DNA of 64,000 bases from UBA1479 sp040216635 (lineage in GTDB: Bacteria; Pseudomonadota; Alphaproteobacteria; Rhodospirillales; Casp-alpha2). This document shows positions 24,530-32,999 of the stretch, piece after piece. Every line of letters starts with the position of its first letter. The first letter of the stretch is position 1. The notes below the pieces were generated by a model. That model was not told where the DNA came from and searched no databases. It saw nothing but the letters and a program-made list of their open reading frames with translations. The stretch lies in contig JAVJOU010000001.1 in the NCBI GenBank assembly GCA_040216635.1, positions 124,001 to 188,000 of the forward strand, given 5' to 3'. The translations under genes and the position numbers were made by a program.

Positions 24530-25432
24530 GTGGACACCACCAGCCTGCGATTGTTCGTCCTGGCGGCGGAAAAGCTGAATATCAGCGCCGCCGGGCGCTC
24601 GCTCGGCATGGCGCCGGCCGTGGCCAGCGGAAAGCTTGCCAAGCTGGAAAGCACGGTGGGGGCCGATCTGCTGCACCGCTCGACGCGAAAGGTGGCGTTG
24701 TCGCTGGAAGGGGCGGAATTTCTTCCCTTCGCGCGTGAAATCATCGCCCAGGAAGACGCGGCGAAGGCGGCGCTCGGCCATGGCAAGGCGACGGTCACGG
24801 GACGGTTGCGGTTCGCCGCGCCGAGTTCATTCGCCCAGATCTATATCGCGCCGCTTCTTCCCGATTTTCTTGAACGCCACCCGGGCATTGACCTCGATTT
24901 GCGTCTATCCGACACGCAATTCGATCTGATCGAGGGCAGCTTCGATCTTGCCTTGCGGAATTCCGCGCTGGCCGACAGCAGCCTGAAAGCGCGGAAGCTC
25001 GCCGATGATCGCCGCATCCTCTGCGCGTCACCCGGCTATCTCGAGAAACATGGGACGCCATCGAACCCTAACGACTTGCGCGACCATCAATTGATCGCGT
25101 TCAGGGATCAGACCGCCAGAAAGCTGATCGGGCCGGCAGGGCGCACGGGAGATTTCGATCCGAAGCAGGCAAATTGCCGGGTGACGGTCGACGATGGCCT
25201 CAGTCAGAAGATCGTGACGCTAGCCGGCGCCGGCATTTCCATGAACTCGCTTTGGAGCGTGCATCAGGAGATTTCGGACGGCTCCCTGGTTCAGGTGCTG
25301 CCCGGGTATGAAATCGACAATCAGGCCGCGCTGTGGCTGGTGTATCCAAGCGCCAACGTTCTGACCGCGAAAGTGAGGGTGTTCATCGACTTCCTCGTGG
25401 AGAGGATCGGAAAATCTCCGGTGTGGGAATAA
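24530..25432 (+). CDS. LysR-family regulator divergent from the DUF4437 operon
   Basis: A 300-residue regulator with GTG start at 24530 (AAGGATAATTAG upstream). The DNA-binding domain begins directly at residue 1 (TTSLRLFVLAAEKLNISAAG, then LLHRSTRKVALSLEG). The effector domain (LRFAAPSSFAQIYIAPLLPD) follows. By position it probably regulates the DUF4437-oxidoreductase pair. Effector unknown. Confidence 0.9.
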   Translation: MDTTSLRLFVLAAEKLNISAAGRSLGMAPAVASGKLAKLESTVGADLLHRSTRKVALSLEGAEFLPFAREIIAQEDAAKAALGHGKATVTGRLRFAAPSSFAQIYIAPLLPDFLERHPGIDLDLRLSDTQFDLIEGSFDLALRNSALADSSLKARKLADDRRILCASPGYLEKHGTPSNPNDLRDHQLIAFRDQTARKLIGPAGRTGDFDPKQANCRVTVDDGLSQKIVTLAGAGISMNSLWSVHQEISDGSLVQVLPGYEIDNQAALWLVYPSANVLTAKVRVFIDFLVERIGKSPVWE

Positions 25433-25459
25433 GCGGGTCTTGACGGGCGGTTTTGATCT

Positions 25460-26212
25460 TTATGACAGCCCCCGCCAAATCAGCATCAGGCCGAGCAGGA
25501 TCAAGCCGATCTGCACCAGTCTGCGGAATACTTCTTCCGAAATACGCTTTCTGATCCAGAACCCGGTGGCGATGCCGATGCCGACCGGGATCATCGCCAG
25601 GGCCGAGGCCGTGAACTGCGGCCAGGACATATGGCCTTCGGTGATGAGCCGCAGGTAGAGCGGCACGGAGCCCAGCATGGCGGCGATCGCCAGCAGGGTG
25701 ACGAACAAGTTCTTGGGCAGGCGCATGGCTGCGAAGTAGACGATGATCGGCGTGAACGCCCCCGTCGCCCCGGAACAGATGCCGATCAGGCCGCCGGCCA
25801 CGGGATTGACCTTGGCCGCATGGCGCTGAAGAAAGGTCGCGTTGGGTGTGAAGATTTGTGCCACGGTCGTGACGATGACCACGCAGCCGAGCGCCAGGGC
25901 GATGACCTGCGGGTCGAGGGTGGTGAGCGCTCCGGCCCCGAACCACACCCCGATCGCCAGCATGATCAGGAACGGCCAGAACCGGCGTAGCGCTTCCTTG
26001 TATTCCCCCGATTCCAAAATCTGCCAGACGTTGGAAATCGCCACCGGCACGAGGAACAGGGTCACCGCCTGGGCCGGGTCGATCACCATGACCATGATCG
26101 GCAGGCCGACGGCGGGAATGCCGGCCCCCAATACGCCCTTGACCAATGAGCCCGTGAACAGGCCCAGGATGATGACCAGCAAGGCGGTGGTGGTGAAATC
26201 CGGCAGGGTCAT
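25460..26212 (-). CDS. TauE/SafE family membrane transporter
   Basis: A 250-residue polytopic protein of the sulfite exporter TauE/SafE family (DUF81): about eight helices in two repeats, with LFTGSLVKGVLGAGIPAVGL in the first and GGLIGICSGATGAFTPII in the second. Family members export sulfite, sulfoacetate or other organosulfur anions. It precedes sseA by 45 bases on the same strand order (sseA upstream), supporting a sulfur role. Its 3' end is duplicated at 22231-22392. Confidence 0.88.
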   Translation of the reverse strand: MTLPDFTTTALLVIILGLFTGSLVKGVLGAGIPAVGLPIMVMVIDPAQAVTLFLVPVAISNVWQILESGEYKEALRRFWPFLIMLAIGVWFGAGALTTLDPQVIALALGCVVIVTTVAQIFTPNATFLQRHAAKVNPVAGGLIGICSGATGAFTPIIVYFAAMRLPKNLFVTLLAIAAMLGSVPLYLRLITEGHMSWPQFTASALAMIPVGIGIATGFWIRKRISEEVFRRLVQIGLILLGLMLIWRGLS

Positions 26213-26257
26213 GGTCTGGATATCCGCCGGAGGTCGTATGGTCCGGGTAAGAGGTGG

Positions 26258-27115
26258 TCAGGTAACGATCGGCGTGTCCGGCCGGGCACCCCATTCGGAC
26301 CAGGAGCCGTCATAGATCGCGACGTCTTCCTTGCCGATCAGATAGAACGCGAGTGCGGCGTAACAGGCCGTGACGCCGGACCCGCAACTGGTCACCAGGG
26401 GCCGCTTCATGTCGATCCCGGCCTTGTCGGCCAGGGCTTTGATTTCGTCGGCGGAGCGCATGACCATACCTTTGTCCGGGTTCATCAGGTCGCCGTAGGG
26501 CAGGCTGAACGCACCCGGCATATGGCCGGACCGCATGCCTTCGCGGGGTTCGGGCGCGGTGCCCGCAAAGCGCCCGGCGGCGCGCACGTCGACGACGTCT
26601 TCGCGCTTGCCGTCGATGTTGGCCAGGACCTGTTCGACCGAGCGCACCAGGGTATGGTTTTCGCGTGGCGTGAAATGGCGTTCCCGGGGGACGGGAATGT
26701 CGTCGGTCACGGGCCGGTTTTCGGCCAGCCACTTGGGCAGACCGCCGTCCATCACGGCGACATCGTCATGTCCGAACAGACGGAACATCCACCACACCCG
26801 GGCCGCCGCCATGCCGCCGCCGTTGTGGTCGTAGCAGACGATGCGGATGCCATCGCCCAGGCCCAGCTTGCGCACCTTAGAGGAAAACACCTCGGCCGGC
26901 GGGATCATATGGGGCAGGGGATTGTCGGCATCTTTGACATCATCGATGTCGAAGAACACGGCACCAGAAATGTGCTGCTTTTCGTATTCTTCAGCACCCT
27001 TGCGGCCGTCGTTGGGCAGATAATAGGTGCAGTCGACGATGCGCACGTCGGGGGCCGACATATGTTCGGCAACCCAGTCGGTGGAGACCAGGGCTTGCGG
27101 GTTCGAATAGGGCAT
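26258..27115 (-). CDS. sseA: 3-mercaptopyruvate sulfurtransferase (two rhodanese domains)
   Basis: A 285-residue tandem-rhodanese enzyme that moves sulfur from 3-mercaptopyruvate to thiol or cyanide acceptors. Domain 1 (residues 8-125) has VRIVDCTYYLP and FFDIDDVKD. Domain 2 (155-280) has the active loop TSCGSGVTACY with the catalytic Cys; the loop CGSGVTA is the mercaptopyruvate type, not the CRKGVT type of thiosulfate sulfurtransferase. Lies 22 bases after cysK and before the TauE gene: a likely sulfur operon. Confidence 0.93.
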   Translation of the reverse strand: MPYSNPQALVSTDWVAEHMSAPDVRIVDCTYYLPNDGRKGAEEYEKQHISGAVFFDIDDVKDADNPLPHMIPPAEVFSSKVRKLGLGDGIRIVCYDHNGGGMAAARVWWMFRLFGHDDVAVMDGGLPKWLAENRPVTDDIPVPRERHFTPRENHTLVRSVEQVLANIDGKREDVVDVRAAGRFAGTAPEPREGMRSGHMPGAFSLPYGDLMNPDKGMVMRSADEIKALADKAGIDMKRPLVTSCGSGVTACYAALAFYLIGKEDVAIYDGSWSEWGARPDTPIVT

Positions 27116-27137
27116 GACGATCCGTCCTGGCGAAAGG

Positions 27138-28142
27138 TTAGGGCAGGAAGTCCGGGACCGGCAGGTCCTTGGACTTCAGGAATTCCCGGTTGAACAGCTT
27201 GGACGTATAGCGCGTGCCGATATCGCACAGGAGGGTGACGATGGTGTGGCCCGGGCCCAGTTCCTTGGCCAGGCGCACAGCACCCGCCACGTTGATGCCC
27301 GACGAGCCGCCCAGCACCAGGCCTTCGTCCGTGATCAGATCGAAGATCAGCGGCACGGCTTCCTGGTCGTCGATGGCATAAGGATGATCAATCTTCAGAT
27401 CCTCGATGATCGCCGTGACCCGGCCCAGGCCGATGCCTTCGGTGATGGACCCGCCTTCGGTCGCCTTGGCTTCGCCGTCCTTGAACAGATGATACATGGC
27501 GGCCCCCAGGGGGTCGGCGCAGCCGACCACAAGGTTGGGATTCTTTTCACGCAGGAAGGTGGAGGTGCCGGCCAGGGTGCCGCCGGTGCCGACGGCGCAG
27601 ATGAAGCCGTCGACCTTGCCGCCGGTCTGTTCCCAGATTTCCGGGCCCGTGGTTTCGAAATGGGCTTTGCGGTTGTCCAAGTTGTTCCACTGGTCGGCGA
27701 ACAGTACGCCGTTTTCTTCCTTGGCGGCCAATTCCTCGGCCATGCGCCGGGCGATGTGCTGATAGTTGTTGGGATCGGAATAGGGCAGGGCCGGAACCTC
27801 GACTAGCTTGGCGCCGCACAGGCGCAGCATGTCCTTTTTTTCCTGGCTCTGCGTTTCCGGGATGACGATGGTGGTGCGGTATCCCCGCGCGTTGGCGACC
27901 AACGCTAGGCCGATGCCCGTATTGCCGGCGGTGCCTTCGACGATCAGACCACCGGGTTTCAGGTCGCCGCGTTTTTCGGCCTCCAGGATCATGTGACGGG
28001 CCGGACGGTCCTTGACGGATTGTCCCGGGTTGAGAAATTCAGCCTTGCCCAGGATTTCACAGCCCGTCGCCTCGGACAGTTTGTTGAGGCGGATAAGCGG
28101 CGTGTTCCCGATGGCGTCCACCAGGCCGTTCTTGATGTCCAT
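27138..28142 (-). CDS. cysK: Cysteine synthase A (O-acetylserine sulfhydrylase)
   Basis: A 334-residue PLP enzyme forming cysteine from O-acetylserine and sulfide. The PLP Lys sits in NPGQSVKDRPA; the phosphate loop is GTAGNTGIG; the Ser of LVLGGSSGIN contacts the PLP nitrogen. The C terminus FNREFLKSKDLPVPDFLP is extended relative to E. coli CysK, as in alphaproteobacteria. The ATG at 28142 (MDIKNGLVDAIGNTPL) is the family start; a longer frame has no support. Upstream of sseA on the same strand. Confidence 0.93.
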   Translation of the reverse strand: MDIKNGLVDAIGNTPLIRLNKLSEATGCEILGKAEFLNPGQSVKDRPARHMILEAEKRGDLKPGGLIVEGTAGNTGIGLALVANARGYRTTIVIPETQSQEKKDMLRLCGAKLVEVPALPYSDPNNYQHIARRMAEELAAKEENGVLFADQWNNLDNRKAHFETTGPEIWEQTGGKVDGFICAVGTGGTLAGTSTFLREKNPNLVVGCADPLGAAMYHLFKDGEAKATEGGSITEGIGLGRVTAIIEDLKIDHPYAIDDQEAVPLIFDLITDEGLVLGGSSGINVAGAVRLAKELGPGHTIVTLLCDIGTRYTSKLFNREFLKSKDLPVPDFLP

Positions 28143-28342
28143 GTATTTGAGTTCCGTCCCTAGAGGTTCGTAAATCTTGGGTTTCTTAAGGTTTGCGGCA
28201 ACATAACCGCGCCCGCAAGGCCGATCAAGGCCAGGGGCATGTGATTTCACGCCGTTTTCCTGTTCCTTACAAGGTGTCGTTGACGCTAATCTCTCGGCCC
28301 GCACAGGGACGTGTACGGAATAAGAGCTAAAGGAGAAACATC

Positions 28343-29134
28343 ATGGCCAGCGAACCGGTCCTTGTAGAAATTGACGGACGCGGTGTGGCGACGGTCACGC
28401 TGAACCGGCCGGACGTGAACAACGCCTATGACGACGAAATGATCGCGGCGTTGCTGGAAGGGGTGAAAGCGCTCTCCGCCAACGACAAGGTGCGGCTGAT
28501 CGTCCTGCGGGGTGCGGGCAAGCATTTCCAGGCCGGAGCCAACCTGAAATGGCTGAAACGGGTGGCGGGCGAAGGCCCGGAAAAGAACCTGCAGGCATCG
28601 CGTGATACGGAAGCCGTCGTGCGCCTGCTGGATACCTGCCCCAAACCGACCCTGGCTGTGGTGCAGGGGTTCTGCGTCGGCGGGGCGACCGGCGTGATCG
28701 CGGCCTGCGATGTGGTGATCGCGGCGGCGGACGCGACTTTCGCCGTGTCCGAGGTCCGCTGGGGCCTGATACCGCAGCCGATCCTGCCGCAGTTGATCGC
28801 CGCCATGGGGGTGCGCAACGTGCGCCGCTATGCCTTGACGGCCGAACGGTTCTCGGCAGAACAAGCCAACATCATGGGATTGGTGCATGAGGTCGCGCTT
28901 GGCCTGCAGCTTGAACGCACGGCGCAACGGACGATCGACGCCTTGTTGCGCAACGGCCCCGATGCCGTGGCGCAGACCAAGGCCAAGATCCTGGAATTGG
29001 CGGAAACCGGCGTCGACGATGCCACGGCCGAAGAACTGGCGCGCCTGCATTCCGAGAAACGTCAGTCGGCGGAAGCGGCCGAAGGTTTGGCCGCTTTTCT
29101 GGAAAAACGCAGCCCAAGCTGGTTCAAAGAATAA
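28343..29134 (+). CDS. Enoyl-CoA hydratase/isomerase (methylglutaconyl-CoA hydratase-like)
   Basis: A 263-residue crotonase-fold enzyme. GAGKHFQAGANLKWLKR forms one half of the oxyanion hole; GGATGVIAACDVVIA the other. SEVRWGLIPQPILPQLI is the block seen in methylglutaconyl-CoA hydratases of leucine breakdown. The rest of a leucine pathway is not next to it, so the substrate is open. AAAGGAG precedes the ATG. Convergent with the Nudix gene. Confidence 0.88.
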   Translation: MASEPVLVEIDGRGVATVTLNRPDVNNAYDDEMIAALLEGVKALSANDKVRLIVLRGAGKHFQAGANLKWLKRVAGEGPEKNLQASRDTEAVVRLLDTCPKPTLAVVQGFCVGGATGVIAACDVVIAAADATFAVSEVRWGLIPQPILPQLIAAMGVRNVRRYALTAERFSAEQANIMGLVHEVALGLQLERTAQRTIDALLRNGPDAVAQTKAKILELAETGVDDATAEELARLHSEKRQSAEAAEGLAAFLEKRSPSWFKE

Positions 29135-29153
29135 TCCCGGTTGGCCCCACGGT

Positions 29154-29783
29154 TCAGGCCCATTCCCGGCGCACTGCCTCGTGATTCAGCTGCAGCCACT
29201 GCAGGCAAATGATGATCGTGCCGTTGTTGATTCGGCCGTCGGTGACCATGGCGAATGCTTCCGATGCGGGCAGGGTGAACACGCGGATGTCCTCGTTTTC
29301 ATGGTCGAGCCCATGGATGCCGCCGGCGTTCTCGGCATCGACCCGCCCCAGATACAGGCGGATGGTTTCGGACGAACAGCCGGGGGTGACCAGATAGGTC
29401 GTGATCGGCTTTAAGTCGAGAAGGGTGCATCCGGCTTCCTCCATGGTTTCGCGCGCTGCCACGTCGTCCGGATGTTCACCGTCCTCGACGATGCCCGCGA
29501 CGATTTCCGTCAGCCAGGGCGAAGGGGGATTCCCGCCCCAATTGGGCGAGGGCGCGCTGGCGGCCGCACCTACACGGAACTGTTCGATCAGCACAACCTC
29601 ATCGCGCACTGGGTCATAGGGCAGAACGGCGACCGCATGGCCGCGTTCCAGGCATTCACGGGTGATCTCTTTGCTCCACCCGCCTTCGAACAGGCGGTGG
29701 CGCAGGTGCCATTCTTCCATGCGGAAATAGCCCTGGTAAGCCTGCCGTTTTTCCTGAATTTCCAGATCGTCGCTGTTCATCAA
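29154..29783 (-). CDS. nudF: Nudix hydrolase, ADP-ribose pyrophosphatase type
   Basis: A 209-residue Nudix protein. The Nudix box GIVEDGEHPDDVAARETMEE-AG is intact with all Glu ligands. Upstream VLIEQFRVGA and the Pro about 16 residues after the box (ITTYLVTPGCSSE) mark the ADP-ribose/NudF branch, which splits ADP-ribose to AMP and ribose 5-phosphate. It ends 19 bases from the enoyl-CoA hydratase gene. Confidence 0.9.
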   Translation of the reverse strand: MMNSDDLEIQEKRQAYQGYFRMEEWHLRHRLFEGGWSKEITRECLERGHAVAVLPYDPVRDEVVLIEQFRVGAAASAPSPNWGGNPPSPWLTEIVAGIVEDGEHPDDVAARETMEEAGCTLLDLKPITTYLVTPGCSSETIRLYLGRVDAENAGGIHGLDHENEDIRVFTLPASEAFAMVTDGRINNGTIIICLQWLQLNHEAVRREWA

Positions 29784-29865
29784 ACGTCGTCCTTTCGTGT
29801 CGCGGCGGTAGTATGGTCTTCTGAGGTTTCATATCAACGACTTCAGGATTGGAAAGGCGGGTGAC

Positions 29866-31086
29866 ATGACGACAAGCGAAAAAGTTTCCTTCCCGGGTGC
29901 TTTAGGCGAAACCCTGGCTGCGCGCCTGGACCTGCCGGACGGCCAGCCCCGGGCCTATGCCCTTTGGGCGCATTGCTTTTCCTGCACCAAGGATGTGTTC
30001 GCCGCGTCGCGGGTGGCGCGGTCGCTGACGGAAAACGGCATCGCCGTGCTGCGGTTCGACTTCACCGGCCTGGGCGCCAGCGAAGGCGATTTTGCCAATA
30101 CCAACTTTTCCTCCAACGTGGGCGATCTGGTCGCGGCGGCCGATTGGATGCGGGACAATCTGGAAGCACCGGCCATGCTGCTGGGACACTCCTTGGGTGG
30201 GGCCGCGGTCCTGGTCGCGGCGGCGAAGGTGACCGAGGCCAAGGCCGTCATCACCATCGGCGCACCCGCGGACGTTGCCCATGTCGCCCATAATTTCCAG
30301 GAATCGATCGAGGAAATCGAAGCCAAGGGAGAGGCCGAGGTGCTGCTTGTCGGCCGTCCCTTCCGCATCAAGAAACAGTTCCTCGACGACATCCGGGCAC
30401 AGAACGTCGAGGCCGCCGTGGCCGGGCTGAAAAAGGCACTTTTGATCTTCCACTCACCCGTCGACGCCACCGTGAGCATCGATAATGCCGCCGCCATCTA
30501 TGGTGCGGCCAAACATCCGAAAAGCTTCGTATCCCTGGACGATGCCGACCATCTGTTGAGCCGCAAGGAAGACGCCGAATACGTCGCCGGAGTGATCGCC
30601 GCTTGGGCGCGGCGATATGTCTGCCTGGAAGACGCGCCGGCGTCGCGCATCGCGCCCCAGGCTGAGGCGGGTACGGTGGTGGTCGAGGAAACCGGCCAGG
30701 GCAAATTCCAGAACGCGGTGTCCGTCGGCGACCGGCACGTGCTGTTGGCAGACGAGCCCGCGGATGTGGGCGGTACGGACACGGGGCCCGGACCTTATGA
30801 TTTCCTGTTGGCGGCCTTGGGTGCCTGTACGGCCATGACGATCCGAATGTATGCGAATTTGAAAGCGTTACCTCTGGATCGGGTTCGTGTGACCCTGAAA
30901 CACGACAAGATCCACGCCGAAGATTGCGAGACCGGTTCGGGCAAACTGGACCGCATTGTGCGTGACCTGCAATTCGAGGGCGATTTGAGCGATGAGCAAA
31001 AGGCCAAGTTACTGGAAATCGCCGATAAATGTCCGGTCCACAAGACCCTGCATTCCAAGATCGTCGAGGAAAGCCGGGTGGTCTAA
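29866..31086 (+). CDS. Alpha/beta hydrolase-OsmC fusion protein
   Basis: 406 residues in two parts. Residues 1-255: alpha/beta hydrolase with nucleophile elbow LLGHSLGGAAV, Asp region HSPVDATVS and final DDADHLL. Residues 270-406: OsmC/Ohr-like domain with the two redox Cys in AALGACTAMTIRMYANLK and DKCPVHKTLHSKI. OsmC domains reduce organic or fatty acid hydroperoxides. The fusion is known in many proteobacteria; an esterase feeding its product to a peroxidase is a reasonable guess. Start ATG 29866, divergent from nudF. Confidence 0.92.
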   Translation: MTTSEKVSFPGALGETLAARLDLPDGQPRAYALWAHCFSCTKDVFAASRVARSLTENGIAVLRFDFTGLGASEGDFANTNFSSNVGDLVAAADWMRDNLEAPAMLLGHSLGGAAVLVAAAKVTEAKAVITIGAPADVAHVAHNFQESIEEIEAKGEAEVLLVGRPFRIKKQFLDDIRAQNVEAAVAGLKKALLIFHSPVDATVSIDNAAAIYGAAKHPKSFVSLDDADHLLSRKEDAEYVAGVIAAWARRYVCLEDAPASRIAPQAEAGTVVVEETGQGKFQNAVSVGDRHVLLADEPADVGGTDTGPGPYDFLLAALGACTAMTIRMYANLKALPLDRVRVTLKHDKIHAEDCETGSGKLDRIVRDLQFEGDLSDEQKAKLLEIADKCPVHKTLHSKIVEESRVV

Positions 31087-31120
31087 GCTGGTCTTGAATA
31101 GCGCCAAGGGGAGGATTCCA

Positions 31121-32149
31121 ATGAACGAAAAATTGATCCCAACTACGCTGGTTGGAAGTTATCCGCAGCCGGCCTGGCTGGTGGATAAACAGAAAATGCT
31201 GGGCTCGGCCCCGCCGCGCGTGCGTATGAAGGATGTATGGAAGGTCGATGCGGATGAATTGGACGAAGCCCAGGACGATGCGACCCTGACCGCCGTTCAT
31301 GACCAGGAACGGGCCGGGATCGATATTCTGTCCGATGGTGAAATTCGCCGTGAAAGCTACTTCAACCGCTTCGCCAATGCGCTGGACGGCATCGACATCG
31401 ACAATCCGGCGATGGTTCCCAACCGCCGTGGTGTCGCCGTGCCCGTACCGCGTGTGGTCAGCGAGATCAAACGGACCACGCCGGTGCAGGTGCGCGATGT
31501 GGAATTCCTGCGTGCCCATACGGACAAGCCCATCAAGATCACCATTCCCGGTGCCTTCACCATGGCCAAGCTGGCCAAGGACGAACATTACGGCGACACG
31601 GCCGCCCTGATTTCGGCCTATGCCAAGGCCGTGAACGAGGAACTGCGCGATATGAAGGCGGCCGGCGCGGATGTCGTGCAGATCGACGAGCCCTATATGC
31701 AGGCCAATCCGGAAGAGGCGGAGAAATTCGGTTTGGAGGCGATCAACCAGGCCCTGGACGGGATCGAAGGGCCGACGGTGGTGCATCTGTGCTTCGGCTA
31801 TGCCTATGTGGTCAAGGACAAGCCCGAAGGCTATTCCTTCCTGCCGCAATTGAATGCCTGTTCAGCGGGGGCGATTTCCGTCGAAGCCGCACAGCCGCAG
31901 CTTGACCCGTCAATCCTGGAAAAGCTGCCGACCAAAAAGATCTTGTTCGGAGTTCTCAACCTGGGTTCGGAAGAGGTCGAAACACCGGACATGATCGCAG
32001 ACCGTCTGCGCGGTGCGCTGAAGTACGTTTCTGCGGACCGACTGATCGCGGCCCCTGATTGCGGCATGAAGTACCTGCCGCGCGACGTTGCCTTCGGTAA
32101 ATTGAAGGCCATGGTCGACGGGGCGGCGATGGTTCGGTGGGAACTTTAA
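31121..32149 (+). CDS. MetE-like cobalamin-independent methyltransferase (core domain)
   Basis: A 342-residue protein matching the C-terminal catalytic barrel of MetE (COG0620). TTLVGSYPQP at the start, DGEIRRESYFNRFA, DVVQIDEPYM, and the zinc ligands in VVHLCFGYA and LIAAPDCGMKYLP are present. It lacks the N-terminal half of classical MetE, as in archaeal-type enzymes, so the methyl donor may not be methyltetrahydropteroyl-triglutamate. ATG 31121 follows GGGGAGG; a longer frame overlaps the OsmC fusion gene. Gap to that gene is 34 bases. Confidence 0.88.
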   Translation: MNEKLIPTTLVGSYPQPAWLVDKQKMLGSAPPRVRMKDVWKVDADELDEAQDDATLTAVHDQERAGIDILSDGEIRRESYFNRFANALDGIDIDNPAMVPNRRGVAVPVPRVVSEIKRTTPVQVRDVEFLRAHTDKPIKITIPGAFTMAKLAKDEHYGDTAALISAYAKAVNEELRDMKAAGADVVQIDEPYMQANPEEAEKFGLEAINQALDGIEGPTVVHLCFGYAYVVKDKPEGYSFLPQLNACSAGAISVEAAQPQLDPSILEKLPTKKILFGVLNLGSEEVETPDMIADRLRGALKYVSADRLIAAPDCGMKYLPRDVAFGKLKAMVDGAAMVRWEL

Positions 32150-32184
32150 GGCCTTGCGGTCTTGGAGAGCGGGCAGACAATTTG

Positions 32185-32225
32185 CATCAATTTATTCGAT
32201 ATAATTGATGAAATGAATTCGATAT
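32185..32225 (+). promoter_or_regulatory. AT-rich promoter region with dyad and direct repeat
   Basis: CATCAATT (32185-32192) and AATTGATG (32203-32210) form a dyad; ATTCGATAT occurs twice (32195-32203 and 32217-32225), 22 bases apart, two helical turns. It lies about 90 bases before a 33-codon gene. A repressor or activator site is likely; the protein is unknown. Confidence 0.45.
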
Positions 32226-32316
32226 GAGAATGAGTGTCTTGGGCGTATAGATTCCCCTGCCGGCGATGGGCCGGCACCGCGCCGGCGACCTTCCGGCGTT
32301 ATCAGAGGCAAATCAG

Positions 32317-32418
32317 ATGTTTTCCCGCAATAAACCTGCGACTTCCGCCAAACCTGCCGGCAAGCCGGCCGCGCCGAGCAAACCCGCCGTGAAGACGGCG
32401 CCTGCGAAGAAAAAGTAA
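32317..32418 (+). CDS. Tiny basic Ala/Pro/Lys-rich peptide
   Basis: A 33-residue frame, too short for usual gene lists: it starts MFSRNKPATSAKPAGKPAA and ends KTAPAKKK, repeating a K-P-A unit about four times. AGAGG stands eight bases before the ATG, an AT-rich regulated-looking promoter region lies upstream, and a strong terminator begins 36 bases after the stop, so it looks like a complete small transcription unit. Net charge is high; it recalls histone H1-like or the Lys/Ala tail of the trigger factor in this window. Function unknown. Confidence 0.6.
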   Translation: MFSRNKPATSAKPAGKPAAPSKPAVKTAPAKKK

Positions 32419-32454
32419 TTCAGCTGTATCGGCCGTCGTAACGGTCGCGTGAAC

Positions 32455-32487
32455 AAGGCCGCCGGACTTTCCCCCGGCGGCCTTTTT
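32455..32487 (+). terminator. Rho-independent terminator after the basic peptide gene
   Basis: AAGGCCGCCGG pairs with CCGGCGGCCTT around ACTTTCCC, ending in TTTTT. Confidence 0.93.
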
Positions 32488-32499
32488 GCTGGGACACTC

Positions 32500-32979
32500 T
32501 CAGGTGCCGGGGACCCAAGCCCAATAGCGGCCTGTTGCGCCAAGGATAGCAGTGATTATCCCCAGGACCAGGTTGGTCGCGACGATGCGCCGGATCACGT
32601 TCAGGCTGGCTGCACCCGTGGGCCAGTCTTCGCCAGCGACCGCAGCCCGAAAGGTCCGGTAGGGGGCAAAGAACAGGTAGATAAACAAAACGTTCATCGC
32701 CCAGCCGATGCCATGCATCCAATGCACATGGATGGGAGAAGCCGCGAAGGTGCCGTATTGCTGAATGATCAGAAGGTATCCCGATGCCGGCAGTAACAAC
32801 ACAGCGGCCCAGACCCACAGGAAGAAACGGCCGAACACGCGGTCCCAAAGCTTCAGCCGTTCGGGCGGGGGCGTGATGCCGCCCACGGCGGGACGCAGGA
32901 CCATATAGGCGAAGAACATGCCGCCGACCCAGACCAGGGCGGCAAGGATGTGAACGGCGATGGCGGTGGCGTTGATCAT
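32500..32979 (-). CDS. CopD-like membrane protein
   Basis: A 159-residue protein with four predicted helices, beginning INATAIAVHILAALVWVGG, the pattern with a His in helix 1 found in CopD-family and related haem/copper membrane proteins. A second His-rich segment (PIHVHWMHGIGWAMN) sits between helices 2 and 3. The role in copper uptake is only by family. ATG 32979 is chosen; the longer frame is hydrophilic and without support. It follows the DUF302 gene by 20 bases. Confidence 0.8.
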   Translation of the reverse strand: MINATAIAVHILAALVWVGGMFFAYMVLRPAVGGITPPPERLKLWDRVFGRFFLWVWAAVLLLPASGYLLIIQQYGTFAASPIHVHWMHGIGWAMNVLFIYLFFAPYRTFRAAVAGEDWPTGAASLNVIRRIVATNLVLGIITAILGATGRYWAWVPGT

Positions 32980-32999
32980 GGTTGCGGTTTCTGAGCTTC

